Shown: positions 1 through 10,270, counted from the first letter of the stretch. The stretch is 64,000 bases of DNA from Paraburkholderia fungorum (GCF_902833645.1 NZ_CADFGE010000012.1:124001-188000), one strand, 5' to 3'. Program-made: numbers and translations. The notes: generated from the sequence alone by a model not told the origin.

Positions 1-1718
1 CAGAGGTGCGCCAGCGTCGTATCGAACTGAACGTGCGCCCGGTGTACAAGCGTGTCGACACGTGCGCCGCCGAGTTCGCCACGAAAACCGCCTACATGTA
101 CTCGACCTACGAGGAAGAGTGCGAAGCGAACCCCACGAACAACAAGAAGATCATGGTGCTGGGTGGTGGCCCGAACCGGATCGGCCAGGGTATCGAGTTC
201 GACTACTGCTGCGTGCACGCCGCGCTCGCCATGCGCGAAGACGGCTACGAAACGATCATGGTCAACTGCAACCCTGAAACTGTTTCGACCGACTACGACA
301 CCTCCGATCGTCTGTACTTCGAATCGCTGACGCTCGAAGACGTGCTCGAAATCGTCGACAAGGAAAAGCCGGTTGGCGTGATCGTGCAATACGGCGGTCA
401 AACGCCACTGAAGCTCGCGCTCGATCTCGAAGCGAACGGTGTGCCAATCGTCGGCACGTCGCCGGACATGATCGACGCCGCGGAAGACCGCGAGCGTTTC
501 CAGAAGCTGCTGCAGGACCTCGGCCTGCGTCAACCGCCGAACCGCACCGCGCGTGCCGAAGACGAAGCGCTCAAGCTCGCTGAAGAAATCGGCTATCCGC
601 TGGTGGTGCGTCCGTCGTACGTGCTGGGCGGCCGCGCGATGGAAATCGTCCACGAGCCGCGCGACCTCGAGCGCTATATGCGCGAAGCCGTGAAGGTGTC
701 GAACGATTCGCCGGTACTGCTCGACCGCTTCCTCAACGACGCGATCGAATGCGATGTCGACTGCATCTCCGATGGCGAAGCCGTGTTCATCGGCGGCGTG
801 ATGGAGCACATCGAACAGGCGGGCGTGCACTCGGGCGACTCGGCTTGCTCGCTGCCGCCGTACTCGCTGTCGAAGGAAACCATTGTCGAGCTGAAGCGCC
901 AGACCGGTGCAATGGCCAAGGCGCTGAACGTGGTCGGCCTGATGAACGTGCAGTTCGCGATCCAGCAGGTGCCGCAGGCCGATGGCTCGAAAGAGGACAT
1001 CATCTACGTGCTGGAAGTGAATCCGCGCGCATCGCGCACGGTGCCGTACGTGTCGAAGGCGACCAGCCTGCCGCTCGCGAAAATCGCGGCGCGTGCGATG
1101 GTCGGCCAGAAGCTCGCCGCTCAGGGCGTGACGAAGGAAATCGATCCGCCGTACTTCAGCGTGAAGGAAGCGGTGTTCCCGTTCGTCAAGTTCCCGGCAG
1201 TCGATCCGGTGCTCGGACCGGAAATGCGTTCGACCGGTGAAGTGATGGGTGTGGGGCAGACATTCGGCGAAGCGCTGTTCAAGTCGCAACTGGCAGCGGG
1301 CTCGCGTCTGCCGGAGTCGGGCACCGTGCTCCTGACCGTGATGGATGCTGACAAGCCGAAGGCCGTCGAAGTCGCGCGCATGCTGCACGAACTCGGCTAT
1401 CCGATCGTCGCGACCAAGGGCACGGCTGCCGCAATCGAAGCGGCCGGCGTGCCGGTCAAGGTCGTCAACAAGGTGAAGGACGGCCGTCCGCACATCGTCG
1501 ACATGATCAAGAACGGCGAAATCGCGCTGGTCTTCACGACTGTCGACGAAACCCGCGCGGCGATCGCCGACTCGCGCTCGATCCGCATGAGCGCGCAGGC
1601 GAACAAGGTCACGTACTACACGACGATGTCCGGTGCACGGGCCGCGGTTGAAGGTTTGCGCTATTTGAAGAACCTGGAAGTCTATGATTTACAAGGACTC
1701 CACGCTCGCCTAAACTAA
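1..1718 (+). CDS. carB: Carbamoyl-phosphate synthase large subunit, C-terminal half (partial at window edge)
   Basis: About 570 residues are visible of a subunit that is normally about 1080, so the N-terminal half lies outside the window. The large subunit makes carbamoyl phosphate from bicarbonate, ammonia and two ATP for arginine and pyrimidine synthesis in the cytoplasm. Visible are the inter-domain motif MVNCNPETVSTDYDTSDRLY near residue 85, the second ATP-grasp domain (carbamate-phosphorylating; EVNPRASRTVPYVSKAT near residue 340) and the C-terminal MGS-like allosteric domain (about residues 435-570). The stop is TAA at 1716-1718. A large hairpin follows before greA. The reading frame is clean and the family assignment secure. 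Confidence 0.97.
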   Translation, partial: EVRQRRIELNVRPVYKRVDTCAAEFATKTAYMYSTYEEECEANPTNNKKIMVLGGGPNRIGQGIEFDYCCVHAALAMREDGYETIMVNCNPETVSTDYDTSDRLYFESLTLEDVLEIVDKEKPVGVIVQYGGQTPLKLALDLEANGVPIVGTSPDMIDAAEDRERFQKLLQDLGLRQPPNRTARAEDEALKLAEEIGYPLVVRPSYVLGGRAMEIVHEPRDLERYMREAVKVSNDSPVLLDRFLNDAIECDVDCISDGEAVFIGGVMEHIEQAGVHSGDSACSLPPYSLSKETIVELKRQTGAMAKALNVVGLMNVQFAIQQVPQADGSKEDIIYVLEVNPRASRTVPYVSKATSLPLAKIAARAMVGQKLAAQGVTKEIDPPYFSVKEAVFPFVKFPAVDPVLGPEMRSTGEVMGVGQTFGEALFKSQLAAGSRLPESGTVLLTVMDADKPKAVEVARMLHELGYPIVATKGTAAAIEAAGVPVKVVNKVKDGRPHIVDMIKNGEIALVFTTVDETRAAIADSRSIRMSAQANKVTYYTTMSGARAAVEGLRYLKNLEVYDLQGLHARLN

Positions 1719-1748
1719 GGCTTCGAATACCTGTCCAAGATGTAAGTG

Positions 1749-1842
1749 CCGCGGTTAAGCGGCGTTCCGCAGGTGCTGTGGCCCGGCTTTTTGCCCGGAG
1801 CGTCAGCCCCGCGGAATGCACTTAACCGCGGTGATTTTTTTT
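1749..1842 (+). terminator. Large terminator-like hairpin between carB and greA (possible greA leader attenuator)
   Basis: Arms at 1749-1770 and 1811-1831 are imperfect inverted repeats sharing CCGCGGTTAAG and TTCCGC blocks. The loop is about 40 nt and itself contains two GCCCGG copies. The right arm is followed by a seven- to eight-T run at about 1834-1842. This looks like an intrinsic terminator. It ends only 27 nt before the greA ATG, so any greA transcript starting upstream must read through it. That is seen in the sequence; its role as an attenuator is inference. Confidence 0.6.
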
Positions 1843-1869
1843 ACGGCTGTTTTTTGCATAGAGTTGTTT

Positions 1870-2346
1870 ATGAGCACTGTTCCATTGACGAAGCGCGGCG
1901 CGGAAATGTTGCGCGATGAATTGCAGCGCCTGAAATCGGTTGAGCGTCCCTCGGTGATCAATTCGATCGCGGAAGCGCGTGCCCAGGGCGATCTGTCGGA
2001 GAACGCGGAATACGACGCGGCGAAGGAAAAGCAGGGCTTCATCGAAGGCCGGATTGCCGAAATCGAATCGAAGCTGGCCGGTGCGCAGGTGATCGACCCG
2101 GCCGCGGTCGAAGCGGACGGGCGCGTGGTGTTTGGCGCGACCGTCGAGCTTGAGGATCTGGATTCGGGTGCGTCGGTCAAGTATCAGATCGTCGGCGACG
2201 ACGAAGCGGACATCGACCACGGTCTGATCTCGATCAGCTCGCCGATCGCGCGCGCTTTGATCGGCAAGTCGGAAGGCGACGTTGCGTCGGTGCAGGCACC
2301 GGGCGGCGTGCGCGAATACGAAATCATCGCGGTGAGCTACGTTTGA
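1870..2346 (+). CDS. greA: Transcription elongation factor GreA
   Basis: 158 residues, the usual GreA length. GreA binds the RNA polymerase secondary channel and stimulates cleavage of backtracked RNA. The start at 1870 gives the canonical N-terminus MSTVPLTKRGAEMLRDEL; an in-frame start at 1816 would add residues encoded inside the terminator hairpin and was rejected. The N-terminal coiled coil carries the acidic tip (GDLSENAEYDAAKEKQ, near residues 37-52), and the C-terminal FKBP-like domain ends in the typical I/V-rich strand. It lies downstream of carB behind a hairpin and runs directly into the next gene, whose possible TTG start overlaps its TGA stop. Confidence 0.97.
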   Translation: MSTVPLTKRGAEMLRDELQRLKSVERPSVINSIAEARAQGDLSENAEYDAAKEKQGFIEGRIAEIESKLAGAQVIDPAAVEADGRVVFGATVELEDLDSGASVKYQIVGDDEADIDHGLISISSPIARALIGKSEGDVASVQAPGGVREYEIIAVSYV

Positions 2347-2366
2347 AGGCGGCGCCGGTGTCTTTG

Positions 2367-2876
2367 ATGCCGCATCGTTTCTTCCGTCTGTTGACGGTGG
2401 TATGGGTCGGTAGTCTGCTGACGATCGGCTATGCCGTCGCGCCGGTGCTGTTTACGTCGCTCGACCGCATCGCGGCGGGCGCCGTGGCGGCGCAACTGTT
2501 CCGCATCGAGGGCGTGCTGGGCGCGGTGTGCGGTATTTTGTTGCTGGTTCTGGCGAATATCCTGATTCGCCGCGGCAGCGAGGCTTATCGCCGGTTGCGC
2601 TGGTTGATCGCCGGTATGCTGGTGTGCGTGCTGGTGGGGTACTTTGCTTTGCAGCCGTTCATGAATGCAATGCGCATTGCCGCGTTGGAAGCGGGCAGCG
2701 ATGTCGGGCATTCGGCTTATGCAACGCGCTTCGGCATCCTGCACGGCGTGTCGAGTCTGTTTTACCTGATCGAAAGCCTGCTGGGCGTGGCGCTGGTGTG
2801 GAAGCTGCCGGCGAGCGTCGGCGTTGTGACTGCAGAGCAGGGCGCGCGTAGCGCCACCGGGAAAGTCACCGGCTGA
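2367..2876 (+). CDS. DUF4149-family integral membrane protein
   Basis: A protein of about 170 residues with four hydrophobic segments (near residues 8-30, 45-68, 78-95 and 133-155 from the ATG), matching the small DUF4149 membrane family commonly found after greA in Burkholderiales. The function is unknown. The ATG at 2367 gives MPHRFFRLL, a typical family N-terminus. A TTG at 2343 overlapping the greA TGA would add eight residues and allow translational coupling, so the start is uncertain. It converges with yhbY; an 8-bp hairpin (2973-2980 with 2988-2995) lies between their 3' ends. Confidence 0.8.
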   Translation: MPHRFFRLLTVVWVGSLLTIGYAVAPVLFTSLDRIAAGAVAAQLFRIEGVLGAVCGILLLVLANILIRRGSEAYRRLRWLIAGMLVCVLVGYFALQPFMNAMRIAALEAGSDVGHSAYATRFGILHGVSSLFYLIESLLGVALVWKLPASVGVVTAEQGARSATGKVTG

Positions 2877-3007
2877 GTGGTGCGAGGCCAGGAGCCGGTC
2901 CAGGCGTTTCTGTCTGCCGCGCGACGGGTTGCCTAAGCGGTGTTGCCGAGACGGTCTGAGCAGTTCACGCCAAAGTGCGGACACCGCCCGCACTTCTCAT
3001 CATTCGC

Positions 3008-3538
3008 TTATTTCGACGACTGATGCGCGCGTTTCGCGCTGGTCTGGCGTTTCTTGGCGCGCTTGATGTTGCCGCCCTGCGTGACGCGTTCATTGCCGCG
3101 CACCACGACTGCCTTTGCCTTTGGTTTGCGCATTGGAACTTCGCTGGGCTTCACCACCGTGACCACGCGCGGTGCGCGGCCCTTGCCCGGTTTGGCTTCG
3201 ACAGCCGCTTCGCGGGCGCTCGGCAGGGCGCCGCGCTTGGCCTTCACCGCCGGTTGCGCCGCTGCTTCCGGCTTCCAGATCACCAGCAGCTTGCCGATAT
3301 GCTGGATCGGTGCGGCGTTCAGCTGGTCGCAAATCTGTTCGTAGATGGCGATGCGCTCTTCGCGGTCGTCGCCAAATACGCGGATTTTGATCAGTTGATG
3401 GGCGCCAAGGTGAACCTTGATCTCCGACAGCACAGCGTCGGTCAAGCCTTCGGCGCCGACGAGCACGACCGGTTTGAGCGCATGTGCCTGGGAGCGCAAC
3501 TCGGCGCGTTGGTCGGAAGAGACTTTAAGGGCTGGCAT
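3008..3538 (-). CDS. yhbY: YhbY-family CRM-domain RNA-binding protein with basic C-terminal extension
   Basis: Residues 1 to about 97 form the CRM domain (LRSQAHALKPVVLVGAEGLT, then the H-L-I-K-I-R-V strand), which in E. coli YhbY associates with the pre-50S ribosome. The E. coli protein ends there. Here about 80 further residues follow that are rich in Lys, Arg, Ala and Pro and look disordered, making 176 in all. The gene is divergent from rlmE, which methylates 23S rRNA, so the pair shares a ribosome-assembly theme and a 183-bp control region. The identity of the CRM domain is secure; the role of the tail is unknown. Confidence 0.92.
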   Translation of the reverse strand: MPALKVSSDQRAELRSQAHALKPVVLVGAEGLTDAVLSEIKVHLGAHQLIKIRVFGDDREERIAIYEQICDQLNAAPIQHIGKLLVIWKPEAAAQPAVKAKRGALPSAREAAVEAKPGKGRAPRVVTVVKPSEVPMRKPKAKAVVVRGNERVTQGGNIKRAKKRQTSAKRAHQSSK

Positions 3539-3721
3539 GGAAAGTGGGAGACTCGACTAAAATGGCGGCACCTGCAGTCCGGATAGATTCGGACCATGGC
3601 GCAGGGCGGCGCGTCAGAACAACAGAATCGCGGATAACTGCCAGTTTTGGCGGTGGCCGCGCGAATTAACCGCGTATTATCCCCTAAAGCGCGACATCAC
3701 GCAGCAAGAGTTCTACCATTA

Positions 3722-4384
3722 ATGGCAAAAAACAAGTTCAACACCGCGTGGCTGCACGATCACATCAACGACCCGTACGTAAAAATGGCGCAGCGGGAGG
3801 GTTACCGCGCCCGCGCAGCCTATAAGCTGAAGGAAATCGACGAGCAGGACAAGCTGATCCGGCCCGGTCAGGTGATCGTCGACCTCGGCTCCACGCCGGG
3901 TAGCTGGAGTCAGTACGCCCGCAACAAGCTGGCCAAGGGCGCGCAACGCGACGCCGAGCGCGAAGGCGGGATCGATGGCACGATCATCGCGCTGGACATG
4001 CTGCCTATGGAGCCGATCTCCGACGTTCACTTCATTCAGGGCGACTTCCGCGAAGACTCGGTGCTTCTCCAATTGGAAGAATTGGTCGGGGAACGACAAG
4101 TTGACCTTGTAATTTCGGATATGGCGCCCAACCTGTCGGGAGTGGCGGTGGCGGATGCCGCGCGAATCGAGCATTTGTGCGATATCGCGATGGAATTTGC
4201 GCAAAACCACCTGAAGCCGGATGGCGCCCTTTTAGTCAAATGTTTTCATGGCAGCGGTTATAGCCAGATTGTCGAAAAGTTCAAGCGCCAGTTCAAGGTG
4301 GTCGCGGCCCGCAAGCCGAAAGCTTCGCGGGACAAGTCGTCAGAAACGTTTATTTTAGGTAGGCACCTCAAGCGGCCCGCGTAG
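3722..4384 (+). CDS. rlmE: 23S rRNA (uridine-2'-O-)-methyltransferase RlmE (FtsJ/RrmJ)
   Basis: 220 residues. RlmE methylates the 2'-O of U2552 in the 23S rRNA A loop, using SAM, on the 50S subunit. The Rossmann SAM motif VDLGSTPGSWSQ is near residue 60. The K-D-K-E catalytic tetrad is visible: Lys in YKLKEID, Asp in ISDMAPNLSG, Lys in LLVKCFHGSG and Glu in SSETFILG. The start at 3722 (MAKNKFNTAWL) matches the family; an in-frame extension from 3647 does not. ftsH follows after 189 bp, the same rlmE-ftsH order as in E. coli, where the pair is heat-shock regulated. Confidence 0.96.
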   Translation: MAKNKFNTAWLHDHINDPYVKMAQREGYRARAAYKLKEIDEQDKLIRPGQVIVDLGSTPGSWSQYARNKLAKGAQRDAEREGGIDGTIIALDMLPMEPISDVHFIQGDFREDSVLLQLEELVGERQVDLVISDMAPNLSGVAVADAARIEHLCDIAMEFAQNHLKPDGALLVKCFHGSGYSQIVEKFKRQFKVVAARKPKASRDKSSETFILGRHLKRPA

Positions 4385-4573
4385 GGGCGCTGCAGGAAGG
4401 TTCCGCACCTGCCGATAATGTGCTTAGGGCGCCGGAAATCGGCGCTCCGACAGCCCGCTACGCTATTTATGTGGTAGCGAAACCTTATGGCAGGGGTCTG
4501 CGGACTGGATTAGAATGCTTTCGTGGTGCCGCAAGGAAAATGTAGGCGCCCGTCTAAGTGAAGGAGTGGTGCT

Positions 4574-6463
4574 TTGAACAACAATATGTTTTCGAAAGCA
4601 GCAGTGTGGCTGGTTATCGCACTGGTGCTATTTACGGTGTTCAAGCAGTTCGACAAGCCCCGTGTCCAGGAAGGCGTTTCCTATTCGCAGTTCATGGACG
4701 ACGCGAAGAACGGCAAAGTCAAGAACGTCATTGTCCAGGGGCGGAACCTCACGGTCACTCCAGCAGACGGCCAGAAGTACCAGATCGTGTCGCCGGGCGA
4801 CATCTGGATGGTCGGCGATCTGATGAAGTATGGCGTTCAGGTGAGCGGCAAGGCTGATGACGAACCGAATGCGCTGGTGTCTGCGCTGTACTACCTCGGA
4901 CCGACGATCCTGATCATCGGCTTCTGGTTCTACATGATGCGACAGATGCAGGGGGGCGGGAAAGGCGGTGCGTTCTCGTTCGGTAAATCCCGTGCACGTC
5001 TGATCGACGAAAACAACAACGCAATCAATTTCACCGACGTCGCCGGTTGCGACGAAGCCAAGGAAGAAGTCTCCGAACTGGTCGACTTCCTGCGCGATCC
5101 GCAGAAATTCCAGAAGCTGGGCGGGCGCATCCCGCGCGGCGTGCTGCTGGTCGGCCCCCCGGGAACCGGTAAGACGTTGCTGGCGCGCGCTATCGCCGGC
5201 GAAGCCAAGGTGCCGTTCTTCAGCATCTCGGGTTCGGACTTCGTGGAAATGTTTGTGGGTGTCGGTGCGGCTCGTGTGCGAGACATGTTCGAGCAGGCCA
5301 AGAAGCATGCGCCGTGTATCGTGTTCATCGACGAAATCGATGCGGTCGGCCGTCACCGCGGCGCCGGCATGGGCGGCGGTAACGACGAGCGCGAACAGAC
5401 CTTGAACCAGATGCTGGTCGAGATGGACGGTTTCGAGGCGAACTCGGGCGTGATCGTGATTGCTGCCACGAACCGTTCGGACGTGCTGGACAAGGCGCTG
5501 CTGCGTCCGGGCCGTTTCGACCGTCAGGTGTACGTCGGTTTGCCGGATATCCGCGGCCGCGAACACATCATGAAGGTCCACCTGCGCAAGGTGCCGATTT
5601 CGAACGACGTCGACGCAGCGGTGATCGCACGCGGCACGCCGGGCTTCTCGGGCGCCGATCTGGCGAACCTGGTCAACGAAGCGGCGCTGTTCGCGGCTCG
5701 CCGCGGCAAGCGCATCGTCGAAATGACGGACTTCGAAGACGCGAAAGACAAGATCTTCATGGGCCCGGAGCGCAAGTCGGCCGTGATCCGCGAAGAATCG
5801 AAGCGTGCTACGGCGTATCACGAATCGGGTCACGCGGTCATCGCCAAGCTGTTGCCGAAGGCCGATCCGGTGCACAAGGTCACGATCATCCCGCGCGGCC
5901 GTGCGCTGGGCGTCACGTGGCAGTTGCCGGAGCATGACAACGAAACGTATTCGAAGGACTACCTGCTGGACCGCCTCGCGATCCTGTTCGGTGGCCGTGT
6001 CGCGGAAGAGTTGTTCCTGAACCTGATCAGCACCGGCGCATCGGACGACTTCAACAAGGCAACGGCTACGGCCCGCGCCATGGTGGCTCGCTTCGGTATG
6101 ACGGATGCACTCGGACCGATGGTTTACGTCGACGACGAAAACGACGCAACGCCGTTTGGCCGCGGCTTCACGCGGACCATTTCGGAAGCGACGCAGCAGA
6201 AGGTCGACGCGGAAATCCGCCGCGTGCTGGACGAGCAGTACAACCTTGCCAAGCGCCTGCTGGACGAGAACCGCGACAAGGTCGAAGCGATGACCGCCGC
6301 GCTGATGGAGTGGGAAACGATCGACGCCGATCAGATCAACGACATCATGGCAGGCCGTCCGCCGCGTTCGCCAAAGAGCTCGCCGCCGTCGGCAAGCGAT
6401 GCCTCGTCGGGCGGCAGCCCGGGCACCGAGGTCAAGCCGGGCAGCGCGACCGCGCCGGCCTGA
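4574..6463 (+). CDS. ftsH: ATP-dependent zinc metalloprotease FtsH
   Basis: 629 residues. This membrane-anchored AAA+ protease degrades regulatory and misfolded proteins. There are two N-terminal membrane segments (about residues 7-22 and 100-118), Walker A GPPGTGKT near 195, Walker B IVFIDEID near 250, the SRH motif LLRPGRFDRQ near 313 and the zinc motif HESGH near 416. The start is a TTG at 4574 preceded by a strong AAGGAG (4561-4566) at good spacing; it gives the usual MNNNMFSKAAVW. The Pro/Ser-rich tail is typical. A hairpin terminator follows immediately at 6484-6514. Confidence 0.97.
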   Translation: MNNNMFSKAAVWLVIALVLFTVFKQFDKPRVQEGVSYSQFMDDAKNGKVKNVIVQGRNLTVTPADGQKYQIVSPGDIWMVGDLMKYGVQVSGKADDEPNALVSALYYLGPTILIIGFWFYMMRQMQGGGKGGAFSFGKSRARLIDENNNAINFTDVAGCDEAKEEVSELVDFLRDPQKFQKLGGRIPRGVLLVGPPGTGKTLLARAIAGEAKVPFFSISGSDFVEMFVGVGAARVRDMFEQAKKHAPCIVFIDEIDAVGRHRGAGMGGGNDEREQTLNQMLVEMDGFEANSGVIVIAATNRSDVLDKALLRPGRFDRQVYVGLPDIRGREHIMKVHLRKVPISNDVDAAVIARGTPGFSGADLANLVNEAALFAARRGKRIVEMTDFEDAKDKIFMGPERKSAVIREESKRATAYHESGHAVIAKLLPKADPVHKVTIIPRGRALGVTWQLPEHDNETYSKDYLLDRLAILFGGRVAEELFLNLISTGASDDFNKATATARAMVARFGMTDALGPMVYVDDENDATPFGRGFTRTISEATQQKVDAEIRRVLDEQYNLAKRLLDENRDKVEAMTAALMEWETIDADQINDIMAGRPPRSPKSSPPSASDASSGGSPGTEVKPGSATAPA

Positions 6464-6483
6464 TAGGCGACCAGTAGAAAGTG

Positions 6484-6514
6484 CGGGCCGGTGTGTTTCA
6501 CACCGGCCCGTTTT
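6484..6514 (+). terminator. Intrinsic terminator after ftsH
   Basis: A perfect 10-bp stem, CGGGCCGGTG (6484-6493) with CACCGGCCCG (6501-6510), has a 7-nt loop and is followed by TTTT. It sits 20 nt after the ftsH stop. It also shows that any folP start at 6481 would be inside the hairpin, so the true folP start is further downstream. Confidence 0.85.
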
Positions 6515-6531
6515 GCATTTATCTGTTTTAC

Positions 6532-7446
6532 GTGATTGACCGCTACGTGCCGAAAGTCGAATTCCCCTTTCTTCCCATTCCCGAACCGCTGCAATGCGGC
6601 CGCTTCAAGCTGACCTTCGAACGCCCGTTGGTCATGGGCATCCTTAATGTCACCCCTGATTCCTTTTCCGATGGCGGCCAGTACGCGATGCGCGGCGAAG
6701 CGCTGCGCCAGGCCGAGCGCATGCTGCTCGCCGGCGCGGACATCGTCGACATCGGTGGCGAGTCGACGCGGCCGGGCGCACCGCCCGTGCCGCTCGACGA
6801 AGAACTGGAGCGGGTGATCCCGCTGATCGAGCAACTGCACGGCGCGAACGTGCCGCTGTCGGTCGATACGTACAAGCCGGAAGTGATGCGCCGCGCGTTG
6901 GCCGCGGGCGCCGATCTGATCAACGACATCTGGGGCTTCCGGATGCCCGGTGCGCTCGATGCCGTGCGCGACAGCGAGTGCGGTTTGTGCGTGATGCATA
7001 TGTTCGGTGAACCGCAGACCATGCAACTTCGCGAGCCTGATTATCAGGACGTGGTGAGCGAAGTGCGGCAGTTTCTCGAAGAACGGGTGACAACGTTGAG
7101 GCAGGCAGGTATCGCCCGCGCGCGTATCAGCGTGGATCCGGGCTTTGGCTTCGGCAAGTCCGTGGTCGAACACAATTACGCGTTGCTCGCGCATCTGCCG
7201 GACACGGCGCCGCAGGCTGAGCCGCCATACCCCATTCTCGCCGGCATGTCGCGCAAGTCGATGATCGGCGCGGTGGTCGGACGCCCGGCGCCGGAGCGCG
7301 TGGCGGGCAGCGTCGCCGCAGCGGTGTGCGCCGCCGGGCGTGGCGCGGCCATTTTGCGCGTACACGATGTCGCGCAAACGGTGGATGCATTGAAAGTCTG
7401 GGCAGCCATGCGCGACGCGGCACACTACAGCCGCGCGCGCGGCTGA
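6532..7446 (+). CDS. folP: Dihydropteroate synthase
   Basis: About 304 residues. FolP condenses p-aminobenzoate with dihydropterin pyrophosphate in folate synthesis and is the sulfonamide target. The hallmark motifs are present: MGILNVTPDSFSDGG near residue 35, DIGGESTRPGA near 75, INDIWGF near 125 and the C-terminal GMSRKSMIG. The start is not certain. GTG at 6532 (VIDRYVPK) and GTG at 6547 are both possible; starts further upstream fall in the ftsH terminator. glmM begins 31 nt after the stop, the widespread folP-glmM arrangement, so the two are probably one transcript. Confidence 0.95.
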   Translation: MIDRYVPKVEFPFLPIPEPLQCGRFKLTFERPLVMGILNVTPDSFSDGGQYAMRGEALRQAERMLLAGADIVDIGGESTRPGAPPVPLDEELERVIPLIEQLHGANVPLSVDTYKPEVMRRALAAGADLINDIWGFRMPGALDAVRDSECGLCVMHMFGEPQTMQLREPDYQDVVSEVRQFLEERVTTLRQAGIARARISVDPGFGFGKSVVEHNYALLAHLPDTAPQAEPPYPILAGMSRKSMIGAVVGRPAPERVAGSVAAAVCAAGRGAAILRVHDVAQTVDALKVWAAMRDAAHYSRARG

Positions 7447-7476
7447 CCCCAAAAAAGCCAAGGAGGAACATAAAAG

Positions 7477-8835
<1,359 letters not shown>

Positions 8836-9099
8836 ACACCGGCCATACCGTCGTGACGGCGGCGGGCGGCTTTGAGTACACAAGCCCTCCCGCCGCCAGT
8901 CGACCGTTCCCGATGCGGCATTGAGCCGCAGTGCGGAGCTTTCAACGAGATAACGAACCTCGCATCATCTCCCATTCGCACGCACACTCCCACGCAAACG
9001 TTCGCGCCCCATCTTTTTCGCCTAATCTGTAAAGCGGCGCCCGCAACTCCGCTAAACCGGCAATTTCGCCGCGCGAGCGCCTTTCACCTCGTAATCCCA
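8836..9099. other. Intergenic region glmM-pstS, upstream part
   Basis: This gene-free stretch continues to the pstS start at 9205. I see no coding frame with a ribosome site and no strong terminator after glmM. A short GC-rich dyad at about 8852-8862 (CCGT...ACGG) is the only hairpin-like element. The 3' part (9100-9204) carries the Pho boxes and pstS leader, listed separately. Confidence 0.6.
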
Positions 9100-9138
9100 C
9101 TGTCACATCCGTTTCACGGTTAGTCACGTTACTGTCAC
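9100..9138 (+). promoter_or_regulatory. Tandem PhoB boxes upstream of pstS
   Basis: Four TCAC units occur at spacings of 11, 10 and 11 bp: CTGTCAC at 9100-9106, GTTTCAC at 9111-9117, AGTCACG at 9122-9128 and CTGTCAC at 9132-9138. The PhoB half-site is CTGTCAT-like with an 11-bp period, so this is two adjacent Pho boxes. A weak -10 candidate, TAAGCT, begins at 9149, about 10 bp after the last repeat, which is the usual place because PhoB replaces the -35 contact. The pstS ATG is at 9205. Confidence 0.8.
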
Positions 9139-9204
9139 AAAGAGACCCTAAGCTTCGCGGTGTTCGTGTTATTCGCTCACACCGCTCACACCCTTGGAGG
9201 TCTC

Positions 9205-10236
9205 ATGAAATTGATGCAAACCGTGTTCGCTGGCGTCGCTGGCGCGCTTTTCGCGATCGCAGCGCAAGCCGCAGACATCACCGGCGCGGGCAGCACCTTC
9301 GCAGCACCGATTTACACGAAGTGGGCTGACGCCTATCAGAAGTCGGGTGGCGGCAAGGTCAACTATCAAGGTATCGGCTCGTCGGGCGGTATCAAGCAGA
9401 TCGAAGCGAAGACCGTCGATTTCGCCGGCTCGGACGCGCCGCTGAAGGACGATGAACTCGCGAAGGCAGGTCTGTTCCAGTTTCCGACGGTAGTCGGCGG
9501 CGTGGTGCCGGCTGTCAACGTGCCGGGCGTGAAGGCGGGTGAACTGACGCTGTCGGGCGAAGTGCTCGGCGACATCTACCTGGGCAAGATCAAGAAGTGG
9601 AATGATCCGGCAATCGCCGCGTTGAATCCGAAGATCAAGCTGCCGGATACCGACATCGCCGTGGTTCGCCGCGCCGACGGTTCGGGCACCACGTTCATCT
9701 GGACGAACTACCTGTCGAAGGTCAATGCGGACTGGAAGGCAAAGGTCGGCGAAGGCGCAACGGTCAGCTGGCCGACGGGTACGGGCGGCAAGGGTAACGA
9801 CGGCGTCGCCGCTTTCGTTCAGCGTCTGCCGGGCGCAATCGGTTACGTGGAATGGGCGTACGCGAAGCAGAACCACATGACGTACGTAGCGATGAAGAAC
9901 TCGACGGGCGCCGTGGTCGAGCCGAAGACGGAAACGTTCAAGGCAGCGGCAGCGGGCGCGGACTGGTCGAAGTCGTTCTACCAGATCCTGACGAACGAGC
10001 CGGGCAAGGACGCATGGCCGATCGTCGGCGCAACCTTCGTGCTGCTGCACACGGCGCAGGACAAGCCGGCGCAAGGCACGGAAACGCTGAAGTTCTTCGA
10101 CTGGGCGTTCAAGAACGGCACCCAGGCAGCAAACGATCTGGACTACATCTCGCTGCCGGATTCGGTAACGGCTGAAATCCGCTCGCAGTGGAAGTCGAAA
10201 GTGAAGGATGCTTCGGGCAAGGCTCTCGCTGAGTAA
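9205..10236 (+). CDS. pstS: Periplasmic phosphate-binding protein PstS
   Basis: 343 residues. PstS captures inorganic phosphate in the periplasm for the PstCAB transporter. A signal peptide MKLMQTVFAGVAGALFAIAA ends near AQA-AD at residues 22-24. Phosphate-binding motifs include GAGSTFAAPIY and GIGSSGGIKQI near the N-terminus of the mature protein, SDAPL, and ADGSGTTFIWTNYLS near 155. The ATG at 9205 follows GGAGG at 9196-9200; the upstream in-frame extension is not plausible. It is the first gene of pstSCAB-phoU-phoBR, behind tandem Pho boxes. Two strong hairpins separate it from pstC. Confidence 0.97.
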   Translation: MKLMQTVFAGVAGALFAIAAQAADITGAGSTFAAPIYTKWADAYQKSGGGKVNYQGIGSSGGIKQIEAKTVDFAGSDAPLKDDELAKAGLFQFPTVVGGVVPAVNVPGVKAGELTLSGEVLGDIYLGKIKKWNDPAIAALNPKIKLPDTDIAVVRRADGSGTTFIWTNYLSKVNADWKAKVGEGATVSWPTGTGGKGNDGVAAFVQRLPGAIGYVEWAYAKQNHMTYVAMKNSTGAVVEPKTETFKAAAAGADWSKSFYQILTNEPGKDAWPIVGATFVLLHTAQDKPAQGTETLKFFDWAFKNGTQAANDLDYISLPDSVTAEIRSQWKSKVKDASGKALAE

Positions 10237-10270
10237 GCGAAGCGCCAGGCAGTAGGCATGCAGCAAGACA

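Noticed and set aside
4628..5935. 435-residue open frame opposite ftsH
   Set aside because: Antisense shadow of ftsH; composition typical of complement translation.
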